The notes: a model not told the origin generated them from the sequence alone. 64,000 nt of DNA from CAVWDI01 sp963793095 (GCA_963793095.1 CAWBYY010000008.1:1-64000), one strand, 5' to 3'; positions 25,315 through 34,641 are shown, counted from the first letter of the stretch. A program made the numbers and translations.

Positions 25315-26160
25315 TTAATATCCTGATGAATAGGCTAAGCCAAGCGCATCGGGACCAGCGTGAATTCCAAGCACGGGCGTGATTTCCGAGGTTATCAACT
25401 CATCCGGCGCGTAGCGCTCGCGAATCCGTTTTGCCAGTTCCCAGGCTTGAGATTCTGCATCTGCATGGAGGACGGCCATCCGAATCGGTTTCTTTCCCTC
25501 CAATCGAGTTGAAACGAGTTCCAATAATCGCGGAATCACATTATTAGGTTGTCGAACCCTCTCCACCATTTCAATTGGTCCGTTTCTTATTTCCATGATA
25601 GGGATAATTTTTAATGCCGAAGCGAAAAAGTATTCAATATGATTGATACGGCCGCCTCGCTGTAAATACTTCATGTTAGGTGTCGCAAATACAACACCGG
25701 TATTTCTTTTTATTTCATCCAAAATTGGTAAGATTTCATCAACACTTTTTCCTGCCCTTGCTGCACGGGCAGCTGCGAGGACCTGAAAACCGTGTCCCAT
25801 TGAATTTAAATCTGAACTGAAAACAGTAACCCGGATATCAGGTACCATATCTTTTGCCAGATTCGCAGATTTGTATGTGCTCGAAAAGAATTCCGCGACG
25901 GTAATTGCAAGAACAGGCCTGTCATCAGCTCCCAAAGCCTCATACTGCTCTTTGAATAATGCTGGTGGAGGCCCTGAGGTCTTAGGGATCGTACTGCTGT
26001 TCCGTAATTTTTTATAGAAATCTCTCGGTCCGATATCGAAATCATAGTATGTTTGCCCATCCCACACATACGGCAGAGGGACTACTTTGATGCTATATTC
26101 CTGGCAGAGCGCCTCAGGGATATTGGCCATGCTGTCGGTAACAATCTGTAGGTTTTCCAT
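25315..26160 (-). CDS. DegV-family fatty-acid-binding protein
   Basis: About 281 aa from the ATG ending at 26160, giving the usual start MENLQIVTDSMANIPEALC. The DegV two-domain fold is supported by KTSGPPPALF, VFSSDLNSMGHGFQVLAAARAA, and NMKYLQRGGRINHIE in the second domain. DegV/FakB proteins bind a fatty acid in the cleft and hand it to a kinase (FakA) for phospholipid synthesis. No fakA is nearby. A near-consensus promoter ends only 8 nt before the start codon, so the mRNA is probably leaderless. Confidence 0.9.
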   Translation of the reverse strand: MENLQIVTDSMANIPEALCQEYSIKVVPLPYVWDGQTYYDFDIGPRDFYKKLRNSSTIPKTSGPPPALFKEQYEALGADDRPVLAITVAEFFSSTYKSANLAKDMVPDIRVTVFSSDLNSMGHGFQVLAAARAARAGKSVDEILPILDEIKRNTGVVFATPNMKYLQRGGRINHIEYFFASALKIIPIMEIRNGPIEMVERVRQPNNVIPRLLELVSTRLEGKKPIRMAVLHADAESQAWELAKRIRERYAPDELITSEITPVLGIHAGPDALGLAYSSGY

Positions 26161-26168
26161 ACTAATAA

Positions 26169-26196
26169 TATATACCAAGCATGTCCTATTTGTCAA
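26169..26196 (-). promoter_or_regulatory. DegV promoter with near-leaderless start
   Basis: On the minus strand TTGACA (forward 26191-26196), a 16-nt spacer, and TATATA (forward 26169-26174) lie 8 nt before the ATG. The spacer contains AAATAGGACA, a 10-mer repeated at 26308-26317 on the plus strand. That second copy faces the divergent cupredoxin gene. Confidence 0.65.
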
Positions 26197-26384
26197 CTTA
26201 ATTAGATCCAGACTTCAGCACCTTGGGAGTTTGGTTGTAAGTAATCCTACATAACTGATAGAAGAAAATCTTGAGTTTGAAAATTAAGATTTGATTAAAT
26301 TAATCCTAAATAGGACAAATTGTATAGTAATTATGATAATATTGTAAAAGTTCAATTATTTCCCAAAGGAGAAAATTAAAGAAG

Positions 26385-27245
26385 ATGTTAAAAGTTGAGT
26401 TTTTGTCGAATAAGCGTACCATTCTGTTATTCACTGCCATGGCAGCGCTGACGTTGGTGATCGGCGCCTGCCAGTCATCCGGGGAGCAAGCTTCTTCGAT
26501 CCCTGAGGTTGTCATAACAGCAAGTGATTATACATACGACAACCCGGCTGAAATCCAGGCTGGCCCGACATATCTAAAGATGGAAAACGCAGGAGAGGAA
26601 TACCACCATGTCCAGTTATTACGCCTCAACGATGGCGTTACACTGGAGCAGTTCCAGGCTGCCCTGCAGCAGGGAGAAGAAGCTGCGCTGCCTCTTGTCA
26701 CAATGCATGGTGGCGTTGGTGTCCTACCGAAGGGCGAATCCGGGCGGGTGCTGGTTACACTTGAAGAAGGCCAGTATGTGCTTACCTGTTTTGTTCCCAG
26801 TCAGGATGGAGTCCCGCATCTGGCAAAAGGCATGCTGACCCCTATGAAGGTGGTTGCCAATGAATCAACCGAGGCGGTACAAATACCCGAAGCGGATGTA
26901 ACGGTCGCCTTGAAAGATTTTAATTTTGTCCTCCCGGAAACTATAAGCTCCGGTAAACAGACCTGGGAGATCAGTAACGAAGGTCCCCAGCCGCACGAGA
27001 TCATCATCATGAAATTGGGCGACAACATGACCATGGCGGATATCCAGGCTTACTTTGAAAGCATGGAAGGACCGCCGCCGTTTGAGTTTGTGGGTGGAAT
27101 GCAGGGCCTCAGTGTTGGCGAGAGCGGTACCCTCGAGCTGGACCTCGGCCCTGGGAACTACATCGTCGCCTGTGCAATCCCCGACCCGGCCACCGGGATG
27201 GCGCACTCAGACCTTGGTATGGTGATGCAGTTTGACGTCCAGTAA
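26385..27245 (+). CDS. Tandem cupredoxin-like lipoprotein
   Basis: A 286-aa secreted protein. The signal peptide ends in a lipobox (VIGAC). Two consecutive beta-sandwich repeats follow (about residues 45-155 and 165-286). Each has an early His (YHHVQLL; PHEIIIM), then a Cys strand with a late His and Met: CFVPSQDGVPHLAKGM and CAIPDPATGMAHSDLGM. The order His...Cys...His...Met is the type-1 copper pattern of plastocyanin or azurin. Each half could thus bind copper and carry electrons outside the cell. No oxidase or copper exporter gene is adjacent. A strong terminator follows. Confidence 0.75.
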   Translation: MLKVEFLSNKRTILLFTAMAALTLVIGACQSSGEQASSIPEVVITASDYTYDNPAEIQAGPTYLKMENAGEEYHHVQLLRLNDGVTLEQFQAALQQGEEAALPLVTMHGGVGVLPKGESGRVLVTLEEGQYVLTCFVPSQDGVPHLAKGMLTPMKVVANESTEAVQIPEADVTVALKDFNFVLPETISSGKQTWEISNEGPQPHEIIIMKLGDNMTMADIQAYFESMEGPPPFEFVGGMQGLSVGESGTLELDLGPGNYIVACAIPDPATGMAHSDLGMVMQFDVQ

Positions 27246-27290
27246 ATAAAGCGATATTCAAAGCATCACTAACTCGATGTTCTATAATTT

Positions 27291-27326
27291 AAAAACTTCC
27301 GGCAATTCAGCAGCCGGAAGTTTTTT
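27291..27326 (+). terminator. Intrinsic terminator after the cupredoxin gene
   Basis: AAAAACTTCCGGC pairs with GCCGGAAGTTTTT over about 13 bp around a 9-nt loop and runs into six T residues. It ends the transcript of the lipoprotein gene. Confidence 0.9.
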
Positions 27327-27471
27327 GATTCTGGTTTTGCAAACTTTATAATCAGTTTGTTGTTTGTCTCCATGCCGAAAATCGATCCATGTGGCTTCTT
27401 TCATGGATATGACTTAATGTACCAGGAAATTTCGATAGGTTTGTGAAACATTTCCAAATTTAATGAAGCAG

Positions 27472-27477
27472 TATAAT
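27472..27477 (+). promoter_or_regulatory. Possible -10 box for the cyclase-ATPase gene
   Basis: A perfect TATAAT lies 13 nt before the ATG at 27491. There is no Shine-Dalgarno at the usual place, so a very short leader is likely. The -35 is unclear; TTTCCA at 27451-27456 is a weak candidate with 15-nt spacing. Confidence 0.45.
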
Positions 27478-27490
27478 TGTAGTGGTATCC

Positions 27491-30400
27491 ATGAATAACC
27501 CATCAAAAACAAGTATCCTGACCCTGACTTTTCTGTTCACAGACCTGGAAGGGAGTACCCGGTTGTGGCAGCAGTTTCCAGAGGCGATGAAGACCGTCAT
27601 GGATGAGCACGATGCGCTTCTAAGGGCAGCCATCCTGGATTACAACGGTCAGATCGTCAAAACCACCGGGGATGGTTTTCATGCTGCCTTTACTTCTGCC
27701 CGGGACTGTTTGAATGCATGCATCCATGCTCAACTACGCCTGGTGGAAGAGGATTGGCAGGGGATAGGCCCGCTGAGGGTGCGGATGGGAATCCATACAG
27801 GGGAGGCGCAGCCGCGAGGGGGCGACTATTACGGCACGGCAGTCAACCGTGCAGCCAGATTGATGTCAGCTGCAAGCGGTGGACAGGTGCTCCTGTCGGC
27901 AGCGGTGACGGGGATACTGGTCGACGATCTGCCTGATGGCGTTTCATTTCGTGATCTGGGAGAGCACCGCCTCAAAGATCTGGGGCTCCCGGAGCATATT
28001 TACCAACTTGTATACCCGGAGCTGCCAGCTGACTTCCCTGCTATCGCTTCGCTTAACCAGGTGCCGAATAATTTGCCCTCCCAACCTTCGGTCTTTATCG
28101 GACGGCAGGCAGAGCTGCTTGAGATCAACAAACTGCTGTCCACTGATACGGTGAGGCTTGTCACACTGGTGGGACCAGGGGGGACAGGTAAGACGCGCCT
28201 GGCTCTGCAACTGGGGGCTGAAATTGCAGATCGATTTGCCGATGGGACTTTTTTCATCGACCTGGCTCCCATCCGTGATCCGAATTCCGTTCTGGCAAGT
28301 ATCGCCAGGACGATTGGGTTGTATGAATCGAGTAATGGTTCTATGCTGGAGCACCTGAAGGAACAGCTGCGGGAAAAAGCCATACTGCTGTTACTGGACA
28401 ACTTCGAACAGGTGACATCGGCTGCCCAGCCTGTAGCGGAATTGCTTAATTTTTGCCCGAAATTAAAACTGCTGGCAACAAGCCGTGAAGCCCTGCGTGT
28501 GAGGGGTGAACACCTTTACCCTGTCTCGCCGCTTGGATTGCCAGGTTCAGACACCAGACGACCAACGCTGCCGGAGTTAGTTAAATATGAGGCGGTTCAA
28601 TTGTTTATCGAACGCGCTCAGGTAGTGAGACCAAACTTCGAAATAACCCTTGAGAATGCGGAAGCGATTGCTGAACTGTGCCTGCGATTGGACGGGCTCC
28701 CGCTGGCGATCGAGCTAGCTGCAGCGCGCATTCGCATGTTCTCCCCTCAAACCCTTCAGCAGCAGCTGGATAACCGCTTAAAACTGCTTGGAAGAGGCGC
28801 CCGGGATTTACCCGAGCGCCAGCAAACACTTCGCCACACAATTGATTGGAGCTACGAATTATTGTCAGACCACGAGAAGACATTATTTGAATTGGTATCT
28901 GTATTCTCGGGCTGTAATTTTGAGGCAGTAGAAGCGCTGGTAAGTGCAATCGAACCTCTCAGCAGAAGCGAGCTGGACGTTGTTGAAGGTTTGGTGTCGC
29001 TGGTTGATAAGAGCTTGATTCAAATGTTTGACGAAGGTAAAGGAGAACCAAGGCTGCGGATGCTTGAGACAATCAGGGAATACGCAAGCGACTGTCTGAA
29101 GGCAGATCCTGATCTCTACGTGGCCGCCAGCCGGGCGCACGCAGCCTATTTTGCCGACCTAACCCAGCAGCAGTGGCAGCGCATGGCTGGTTATGAACGT
29201 GAAACAGCGATGGAAGAGATGACGGTCGACATTGAAAATCTCAAGATCGCCTGGCGCTACTGGGCAGCCGAAAGGGATTTAGCCCAACTTAACACAATGG
29301 TAAACGGTCTCTGGCTGTTTTATGACCGGCGCGGCTGGTTCCAGGAAACCATTGGATTGACCACTGATTTGCTGGATATCCTCTCCTCGACGCCTACCTC
29401 ACCTGAGCAAGCCCGGCAGGAGATAATGCTGCAGACCAGTCTGGCCAGGGCTCTGATGGCGATTAAAGGCATAACACCAGAAGTCGAAGAAGCCTATACC
29501 CGGGCATTACAGCTTAGCGAGGGACAGGGCGAGATTCCGCAGCTTTTTCCCGTTTTGCGGGGGTTATCAAGCTATTATATGTACAGGGCTGAATTTGATA
29601 AAGGCTTCCGGATCGGCGAGAGACTGCTCGAGCTGGCCGAGAGCAGAGACGATGACAATCTGCGGTTACATGGTTACCTGGTCCTGGGGGCAAATAAAGG
29701 ATTCCTTGGTGATTTAAAGAATGGCCTGGAGCTGTTGGACAGGGGAATTTCCCTGTTTGAAAGTGGCCAGAAGAGCATTCAGCCCTTCCAGCTTGGAAAT
29801 AATCCAGGCGTTGTGTGCTATACAACCTCAGCTTTCTTTTTATACTGGCTTGGTTATCCGGATCGGGCTGTTGAACGGGCGAACCGAGCGATTGAAATTG
29901 CGGAAATTCTTAATCATCCATTTACGATGGCATACGCCCTCTTTCATACCGCCAGTCTGCACATGTGGAGAGGGGAGACGGAACTCGCCCGGGAAAGGGC
30001 AAAGCTGCTGCTGGAGGTAGCCCGGGAGCAGGAGTATCAAATATGGGAATCCCTGGCAACGATGCTGAATGGCGCAACCCAGATGACTTTGGACTCACCC
30101 CGGGAGGGTCTGGCAATGATTGAGAAGGGGTTCGCCGTATATCAGGAATTCAAAACCCCACCTGTGTTTTATCCACAACTGATAGGCATGCGGGCTGGGG
30201 CATTCGCCCAGGCAGGTCAGCCATCACAAGGGCTTGAATTGATCGAAGGTATGCTGAAGGATGTTAATGAAGCCCGCCAACTGAGTGATTTCGCCCAGCT
30301 GCTCCTGATCAAGGCTGAGCTGATGCAGGCTGTTTCACCTGAGAACAGAACCGAGGCCGTAAAAATTATAAAAATGATTCTGGCCAATCCCGGAAATATG

Positions 30401-30577
30401 GGCGGCAAGATTCTTACCCTGCAGGCCGCGACCCTGTTGTGCATGCTGGAGATGCAGGATGGGGTCGCCAGAGAGAGCGGCGCATACCTGAAAGAGATCT
30501 ATGACACCTTCACGGAGGGGTTTGAGACAGCCGATTTGAGAAGGGCAAAGGCTGTCCTGGATGAGTGGCAGGGCTGA
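27491..30577 (+). CDS. Class III adenylate/guanylate cyclase fused to STAND ATPase and TPR repeats
   Basis: A multidomain signalling protein of about 1028 aa. Residues about 10-175 form a class III nucleotide cyclase with the metal-binding motifs FLFTDLEGST and KTTGDGFHAAF, and MGIHTGEAQ. A STAND/NB-ARC-type ATPase follows: FIGRQAELLEI, P-loop GPGGTGKTRL, ILLLLDNFEQV and LPLAIELAAARI. The C-terminal 450 residues are helical TPR-like repeats (for example AREQEYQIWESLATMLNG). It is soluble. Such proteins convert a bound signal into cAMP or cGMP through ATPase-driven oligomerisation. A GTG at 27482 is possible, but the ATG at 27491 is preferred. Repeat copy C starts right behind the stop. Confidence 0.88.
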   Translation: MNNPSKTSILTLTFLFTDLEGSTRLWQQFPEAMKTVMDEHDALLRAAILDYNGQIVKTTGDGFHAAFTSARDCLNACIHAQLRLVEEDWQGIGPLRVRMGIHTGEAQPRGGDYYGTAVNRAARLMSAASGGQVLLSAAVTGILVDDLPDGVSFRDLGEHRLKDLGLPEHIYQLVYPELPADFPAIASLNQVPNNLPSQPSVFIGRQAELLEINKLLSTDTVRLVTLVGPGGTGKTRLALQLGAEIADRFADGTFFIDLAPIRDPNSVLASIARTIGLYESSNGSMLEHLKEQLREKAILLLLDNFEQVTSAAQPVAELLNFCPKLKLLATSREALRVRGEHLYPVSPLGLPGSDTRRPTLPELVKYEAVQLFIERAQVVRPNFEITLENAEAIAELCLRLDGLPLAIELAAARIRMFSPQTLQQQLDNRLKLLGRGARDLPERQQTLRHTIDWSYELLSDHEKTLFELVSVFSGCNFEAVEALVSAIEPLSRSELDVVEGLVSLVDKSLIQMFDEGKGEPRLRMLETIREYASDCLKADPDLYVAASRAHAAYFADLTQQQWQRMAGYERETAMEEMTVDIENLKIAWRYWAAERDLAQLNTMVNGLWLFYDRRGWFQETIGLTTDLLDILSSTPTSPEQARQEIMLQTSLARALMAIKGITPEVEEAYTRALQLSEGQGEIPQLFPVLRGLSSYYMYRAEFDKGFRIGERLLELAESRDDDNLRLHGYLVLGANKGFLGDLKNGLELLDRGISLFESGQKSIQPFQLGNNPGVVCYTTSAFFLYWLGYPDRAVERANRAIEIAEILNHPFTMAYALFHTASLHMWRGETELARERAKLLLEVAREQEYQIWESLATMLNGATQMTLDSPREGLAMIEKGFAVYQEFKTPPVFYPQLIGMRAGAFAQAGQPSQGLELIEGMLKDVNEARQLSDFAQLLLIKAELMQAVSPENRTEAVKIIKMILANPGNMGGKILTLQAATLLCMLEMQDGVARESGAYLKEIYDTFTEGFETADLRRAKAVLDEWQG

Positions 30578-30581
30578 AAAA

Positions 30582-30693
30582 CGGCCTCCGTCGAAATGAC
30601 GGATTGGTAGGCTGTCATCTCGAGCTGGGCAGCGAAGATGATAAATGGCTGAAGCAATCTTTAAGATGGCTGGCGGCTTTGGAAAGCCGCCCT
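30582..30693. repeat. Dispersed intergenic repeat, copy C
   Basis: It starts 4 nt after the cyclase stop codon, in the same orientation as copy B. It contains CTCCGTCGAAATGACGG, CTGTCATCTCGAG, GGCTGAAGCA and a terminal hairpin GGCGGCTTT-GG-AAAGCCGCC at 30672-30691. Compared with copy B, both sides of one stem pair changed together (A-T to G-C). From its position it may also act as a 3' end structure for the cyclase transcript. The remaining DNA to 31020 contains one unlikely minus-strand ORF at 30743-31012 without a ribosome site. Confidence 0.75.
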
Positions 30694-31020
30694 TCAGGAG
30701 ACTACCGGAAGTTTTTAGATTATGGATTTTTCTGTTTGATGCTCAGCAAGGTTTGATCTCAGAATTTGACCCGGCGGTGAATACAACCATCCTGTAGGAG
30801 ATTGAACATCTCAGATTGCCTATCAATTCAATCATGACGTTTGGTATGGATACTAATATTCGCCCTAAATTAAATGCCTTGTGATCATGCCCTGGAATGA
30901 GGAGTCTTGAATTCTCAGCCAGGTCTCGTGATTCCCTCATTTTGAACCTGGCATATTCTCTGCCTGAAACTTCGTTATACATTTCCGCCTCCGTATTGAA
31001 AAAATTTGCCAAAATAAAAC

Positions 31021-31260
31021 TCAGCAGGGGTTGATCCTGTTTGGAGAATTAAGGGTACCGGCGGTTTTCCTGTAATTGATTGCTGTAAATAACTTGCATA
31101 TAAATGCAGCCCACAGATTATTTACAACATATATATTCCGTTGAGATTTTAGAGACCGGGTGGATTTGGCTTCTTTAATCAGTCTGTAACCTTCAATTTC
31201 ATTAGTCATATCTTTTTTACGCTGCTTCATCGTTTCCTCAATAGAATACAGGGTATCCAT
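31021..31260 (-). CDS. Small uncharacterised protein (79 aa), helical N-terminus
   Basis: A 79-aa product with an excellent AGGAGG site 8 nt before its ATG. The N-terminal 45 residues are strongly charged and helical (YSIEETMKQRKKDMTNEIEG followed by RLIKEAK). The last 30 residues look less regular (KLFTAINYRKTAGTL), so the 3' part might be degenerate or frameshifted. It is transcribed divergently from the LuxR-type regulator at 31421. I recognise no named family. Confidence 0.5.
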   Translation of the reverse strand: MDTLYSIEETMKQRKKDMTNEIEGYRLIKEAKSTRSLKSQRNIYVVNNLWAAFICKLFTAINYRKTAGTLNSPNRINPC

Positions 31261-31420
31261 TTCTTTGACCTCCTTCAGGTTCCATGAACACTTTTTGTTC
31301 CATGAATTGAGTTTATCAAGCAGGTGGTGGGGTTGTCACCTATCGAAAGTGGGGAATTTGGATAAATTTAGGCATATTAAGATATAATCAAGGGTATTAT
31401 GTTATTTATTTGCACAAAAA

Positions 31421-33928
31421 GTGAATACATCACCTGAAAAAATAGATCTTAGTGATCTTCATTTTATGATAGAACCACTAACCGCACGCGAACTTCAGAT
31501 CCTAAAGCGTCTCTCTCGAGGATTGTCCAATCGTGAGATTGCTGATGATCTTGTTCTGAGTCAGGGGACAGTCAAGTGGTACAACAAGCAGATCTACCAG
31601 AAATTGGGGGTGCACAACCGCACTAAGGCTGTCGATCAGGCAAGGAAAGCGGGTTTATTTGAGGCTGAACGCGAATCGGAACAAACAGCAGGAAACTCTC
31701 CAGAGAACAACCTCCCAGCTAATATAACCCCATTTATTGGCCGCAAAAAGGAGCTCAAGGAGCTATCCGGGCTTTTAAATGACCCAACGAGCAGGCTTGT
31801 AAACATTTTTGGTCTGGGAGGTATTGGCAAGACCCGCCTGGCGATTGAGGCTGCACGAGCTCTCAACGATGCGTACAAAAATGGTGTGTATTTTGTCGAT
31901 TTGGCAGCGGTTGAAATTCCCGATATGGTTGTTATTTCTATTGCAAAAGCCGTCAATTTTAATTTTCAATCACGGGGTCAGTCAGAAGAGCAGGGTGAGT
32001 CATACCTGAAACAACAACTGCTTGAGTTCTTACAAAACAAACGAATCATGCTTGTCCTGGATAACCTGGAACAGTTTTCCGGGGGGCTACAATTAATATC
32101 AGAAATTCTGCAATCTGCTGAAGCGGTAAAGATTTTGACAACTTCACGCGAAAGGCTTAACCTGCAGGGTGAAACCCTTTTTACGCTGGGCGCTATGCAA
32201 ATTCCTGAGACAAATCACCAGGATAATCTGGATGTATTTCGGGATCATGATGCGATTCAACTATTTGTTAAATGCGCCCAGCGCGCCCGCCCTGGATTTG
32301 ACCTGAACTCGGACAACGCAAGGGATATTGTTGAAATATGCCAGCTTGTCGGCGGGCTGCCATTAGGGATAGAAATGGCAGCCGCGTGGGCGGAACTGCT
32401 AACACCAGAGGAAATTGCGGCGGAAATTAAAACAAACCTGGATTTTTTGTCAACCCATTTACACGACATACCTGAACGCCAGCGCAGTATTCACTCGGTG
32501 TTTGAATCGTCCTGGCAAAAGTTATCTGGCAGTGAACGGGTGGTGTTTCAACGGCTGTCGGTGTTCAGGGGAGGATTTACCCGCAGAGCGGCAGAAAAGA
32601 TCTGCGGCGCAGCGCTTCAGGATCTTATCAACCTGGCAGCTAAATCGTTTATTAAACCGGACTTCAATGGAAGATATTTTATCCATAAACTTTTAAGGCA
32701 GTATGGAGATCAGAAGTTGAGGCAGGCAGCCGAAAATGAACAAATCCGGGATAAACATCTGGAATTCTTTCTTAAATTCGCGGAAGTGGCTGAACTAAAA
32801 ATCCAGGGAGGGGAACAAATAAAATGGATAAATAAATTGGAGGTTGAACACAACAACCTGCGGGCAGCCCTGGATTGGGGCCAGATTTCTGGAGGAAAGG
32901 CTGAATCCGGACTGCTTCTCGTTGGAGCGCTGGAGAGATTCTGGGCTGTTCGCTGCTATTTCGATGAAGGGCGTAAATATTTATCCGCCGCCCTCACAAG
33001 ACCGGAGGCTGAAAAAAGAACTGGCGCACGTGCAAAAGCCCTGCATGCAGCCGGTCACCTGGCATATATGCAGAGCGATTACAATGCTACCCTGGCTTTG
33101 CTTAAAGAAAGCCTTTCGATCTACAGGGAAATTGGCCCTTCTGGAAGAAGGGGGCTGGCGGATGCCCTCATCACACTTGGAGATATGGAATCGGAACTGG
33201 GCAATTATGAAAAGGCAGCCTCTTTGATGTATGAAGCCCTGGATATTATGTGTGATTTGAACGATGAACGCGGAATAGCAAGAGCATACTGGCAGCTCGG
33301 ACAGTGCGCTGTCCGCCCAGGTGATTATAAGCGAGCGGCTGAATACTTTGAAAAAGCGCTGCCACTGTTGAATAAACTGGGAGAAGGTAGTAGCACTGCC
33401 ATAGCTCTCTCAGGTCTGTCAGAGGTGGCGATCAGGCAGGGTGATTTCGAGCGTGCCAAAAAATTTGAACATGAGAGCCTTAAACTGCGCCGTGAAATTG
33501 ATGAAATGTGGGGTATCGCCATTTCACTCGCTAATTTTGGCTGGATCGCCCTCCGCCAGGGTGACCTGGAACAGGCTGCAAGTTTATTATCGGAAAGTCT
33601 TAAACTGCGGTTTGAAATAGGGGATAAAGGTGGGATTGCCTGGTGCCTTGAGAAATTTGCGGAAATCAGTTTGACTCTGGGAAATAAGAAAACTCCTCCA
33701 AGGAATCTGGGAGATTTTCAACGGTCGGTTAAGCTATTTGGAGCCGCACATGCTATTCGAGCGCCTATGGCCTCGGCTATCGATCTGGTTGACCAACCTG
33801 CTTATGAGCAACATATCTCTGCTTTACGAGATCACCTTGATGTAGCGACCTTCACAGCGAATTGGAACGAGGGAATGGCGATGAATATCTCAGCAGTGGT
33901 CGATCTTTCCCAAAAGTTAATTAAATAA
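31421..33928 (+). CDS. LuxR-type HTH regulator fused to STAND ATPase and TPR repeats
   Basis: An 835-aa regulator from a GTG start. Residues about 18-80 are a LuxR DNA-binding domain (LTARELQILKRLSRGLSNRE, then KLGVHNRTKAVDQA). Unlike MalT-type proteins, the HTH is at the N-terminus. A STAND ATPase follows: FIGRKKELKEL, P-loop GLGGIGKTRLAIEAA, RIMLVLDNLEQF and GGLPLGIEMAAAW. The C-terminal 350 residues are TPR repeats (DYNATLALLKESLSIYREIG and relatives). It likely senses a ligand via the TPR arc and then binds DNA. A TATAAT at 31383-31388 is a possible -10. It is related in its ATPase and TPR parts to the cyclase gene 3.9 kb upstream. Confidence 0.9.
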   Translation: MNTSPEKIDLSDLHFMIEPLTARELQILKRLSRGLSNREIADDLVLSQGTVKWYNKQIYQKLGVHNRTKAVDQARKAGLFEAERESEQTAGNSPENNLPANITPFIGRKKELKELSGLLNDPTSRLVNIFGLGGIGKTRLAIEAARALNDAYKNGVYFVDLAAVEIPDMVVISIAKAVNFNFQSRGQSEEQGESYLKQQLLEFLQNKRIMLVLDNLEQFSGGLQLISEILQSAEAVKILTTSRERLNLQGETLFTLGAMQIPETNHQDNLDVFRDHDAIQLFVKCAQRARPGFDLNSDNARDIVEICQLVGGLPLGIEMAAAWAELLTPEEIAAEIKTNLDFLSTHLHDIPERQRSIHSVFESSWQKLSGSERVVFQRLSVFRGGFTRRAAEKICGAALQDLINLAAKSFIKPDFNGRYFIHKLLRQYGDQKLRQAAENEQIRDKHLEFFLKFAEVAELKIQGGEQIKWINKLEVEHNNLRAALDWGQISGGKAESGLLLVGALERFWAVRCYFDEGRKYLSAALTRPEAEKRTGARAKALHAAGHLAYMQSDYNATLALLKESLSIYREIGPSGRRGLADALITLGDMESELGNYEKAASLMYEALDIMCDLNDERGIARAYWQLGQCAVRPGDYKRAAEYFEKALPLLNKLGEGSSTAIALSGLSEVAIRQGDFERAKKFEHESLKLRREIDEMWGIAISLANFGWIALRQGDLEQAASLLSESLKLRFEIGDKGGIAWCLEKFAEISLTLGNKKTPPRNLGDFQRSVKLFGAAHAIRAPMASAIDLVDQPAYEQHISALRDHLDVATFTANWNEGMAMNISAVVDLSQKLIK

Positions 33929-34040
33929 GAAAACCTGGCTGGCATTATTTTATTCTCCTCAATTTCCCATATCCAGCATCATCAAGAAAATTTTAAGAAA
34001 ATGAGGGTTCCTCGGGTTTTTATACCCTGGGAAAAGGCGC

Positions 34041-34104
34041 AAATAAATATTTGCAGGTTCATTTCTCCCTTTTTGCGCTAGCGCAAAGACAGAAATAAAT
34101 ATTT
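34041..34104. repeat. Direct repeats flanking a perfect palindrome
   Basis: AAATAAATATTT occurs twice, at 34041-34052 and 34093-34104. Between them, at 34072-34087, is the 16-bp palindrome TTTGCGCTAGCGCAAA. The nirS fragment begins about 12 nt after the second repeat. Confidence 0.6.
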
Positions 34105-34116
34105 AGGCTATTATTT

Positions 34117-34515
34117 TTGCTGGAGACCTGGCAGGTGGTGAGGGAAATCCCGCTGCTGGGAGGCGGGGGGCTGTTTGTGAAGACCCATCCGGAGAGCAAA
34201 TGGATCTGGGCGGACCATGTGCTGAACTCGGACGAGGCGATCCAGCGCACGATCTGCGTGATCGCCAAGGAGAACCCGACGGAGACCTACAAGTGCTGGG
34301 AGGCGGCGGATTACGGGCGGGCGGTCCATTTTGAGTACAACAAGGACGGGGACCAGGTGTGGGTGAGCATCTGGGGAACGGCGGACCAGCCCGGGAAGAC
34401 TGGCGAGATCGTGATCTACGATGACGCCAGCCTGGAGGAGATTGCCCGGATACCCGACCTGGTGACGCCAACTGGCAAGTTCAACGTCTATAATACCGTC
34501 CACGATATTTATTAA
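34117..34515 (+). pseudogene. nirS: C-terminal fragment of cytochrome cd1 nitrite reductase (nirS), 5'-truncated
   Basis: About 132 residues matching the end of the NirS d1-haem beta-propeller: WQVVREIPLLGGGGLFVKTH, SKWIWADHVLN, the strand VHFEYNKDGDQVWVSIWG and the closing LVTPTGKFNVYNTVHDIY. Full NirS is about 550 aa and has an N-terminal c-type haem domain, which is absent here, as is most of the propeller. Only a TTG opens the frame and no ribosome site precedes it. Upstream DNA is AT-rich and non-coding, so coding similarity begins abruptly near 34115. I read this as a remnant of a lost denitrification gene. The nearby DUF1858 gene often accompanies nitrite or NO metabolism. Confidence 0.8.
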
Positions 34516-34641
34516 TTTTCGCCAGCCCTGAAGGCAATCCTGTGCCTTTATCATCCGGGAATGGCGAAACAAATATCGCAGGCAAGCCGGAAATGAGGCC
34601 TTCAGAAAGACTGGCTTAATACAGGCCGGAATAGAACAGCG

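Noticed and set aside
30743..31012. 89-codon ORF on the minus strand after repeat copy C
   Set aside because: No Shine-Dalgarno and no recognisable domain; composition looks non-coding.
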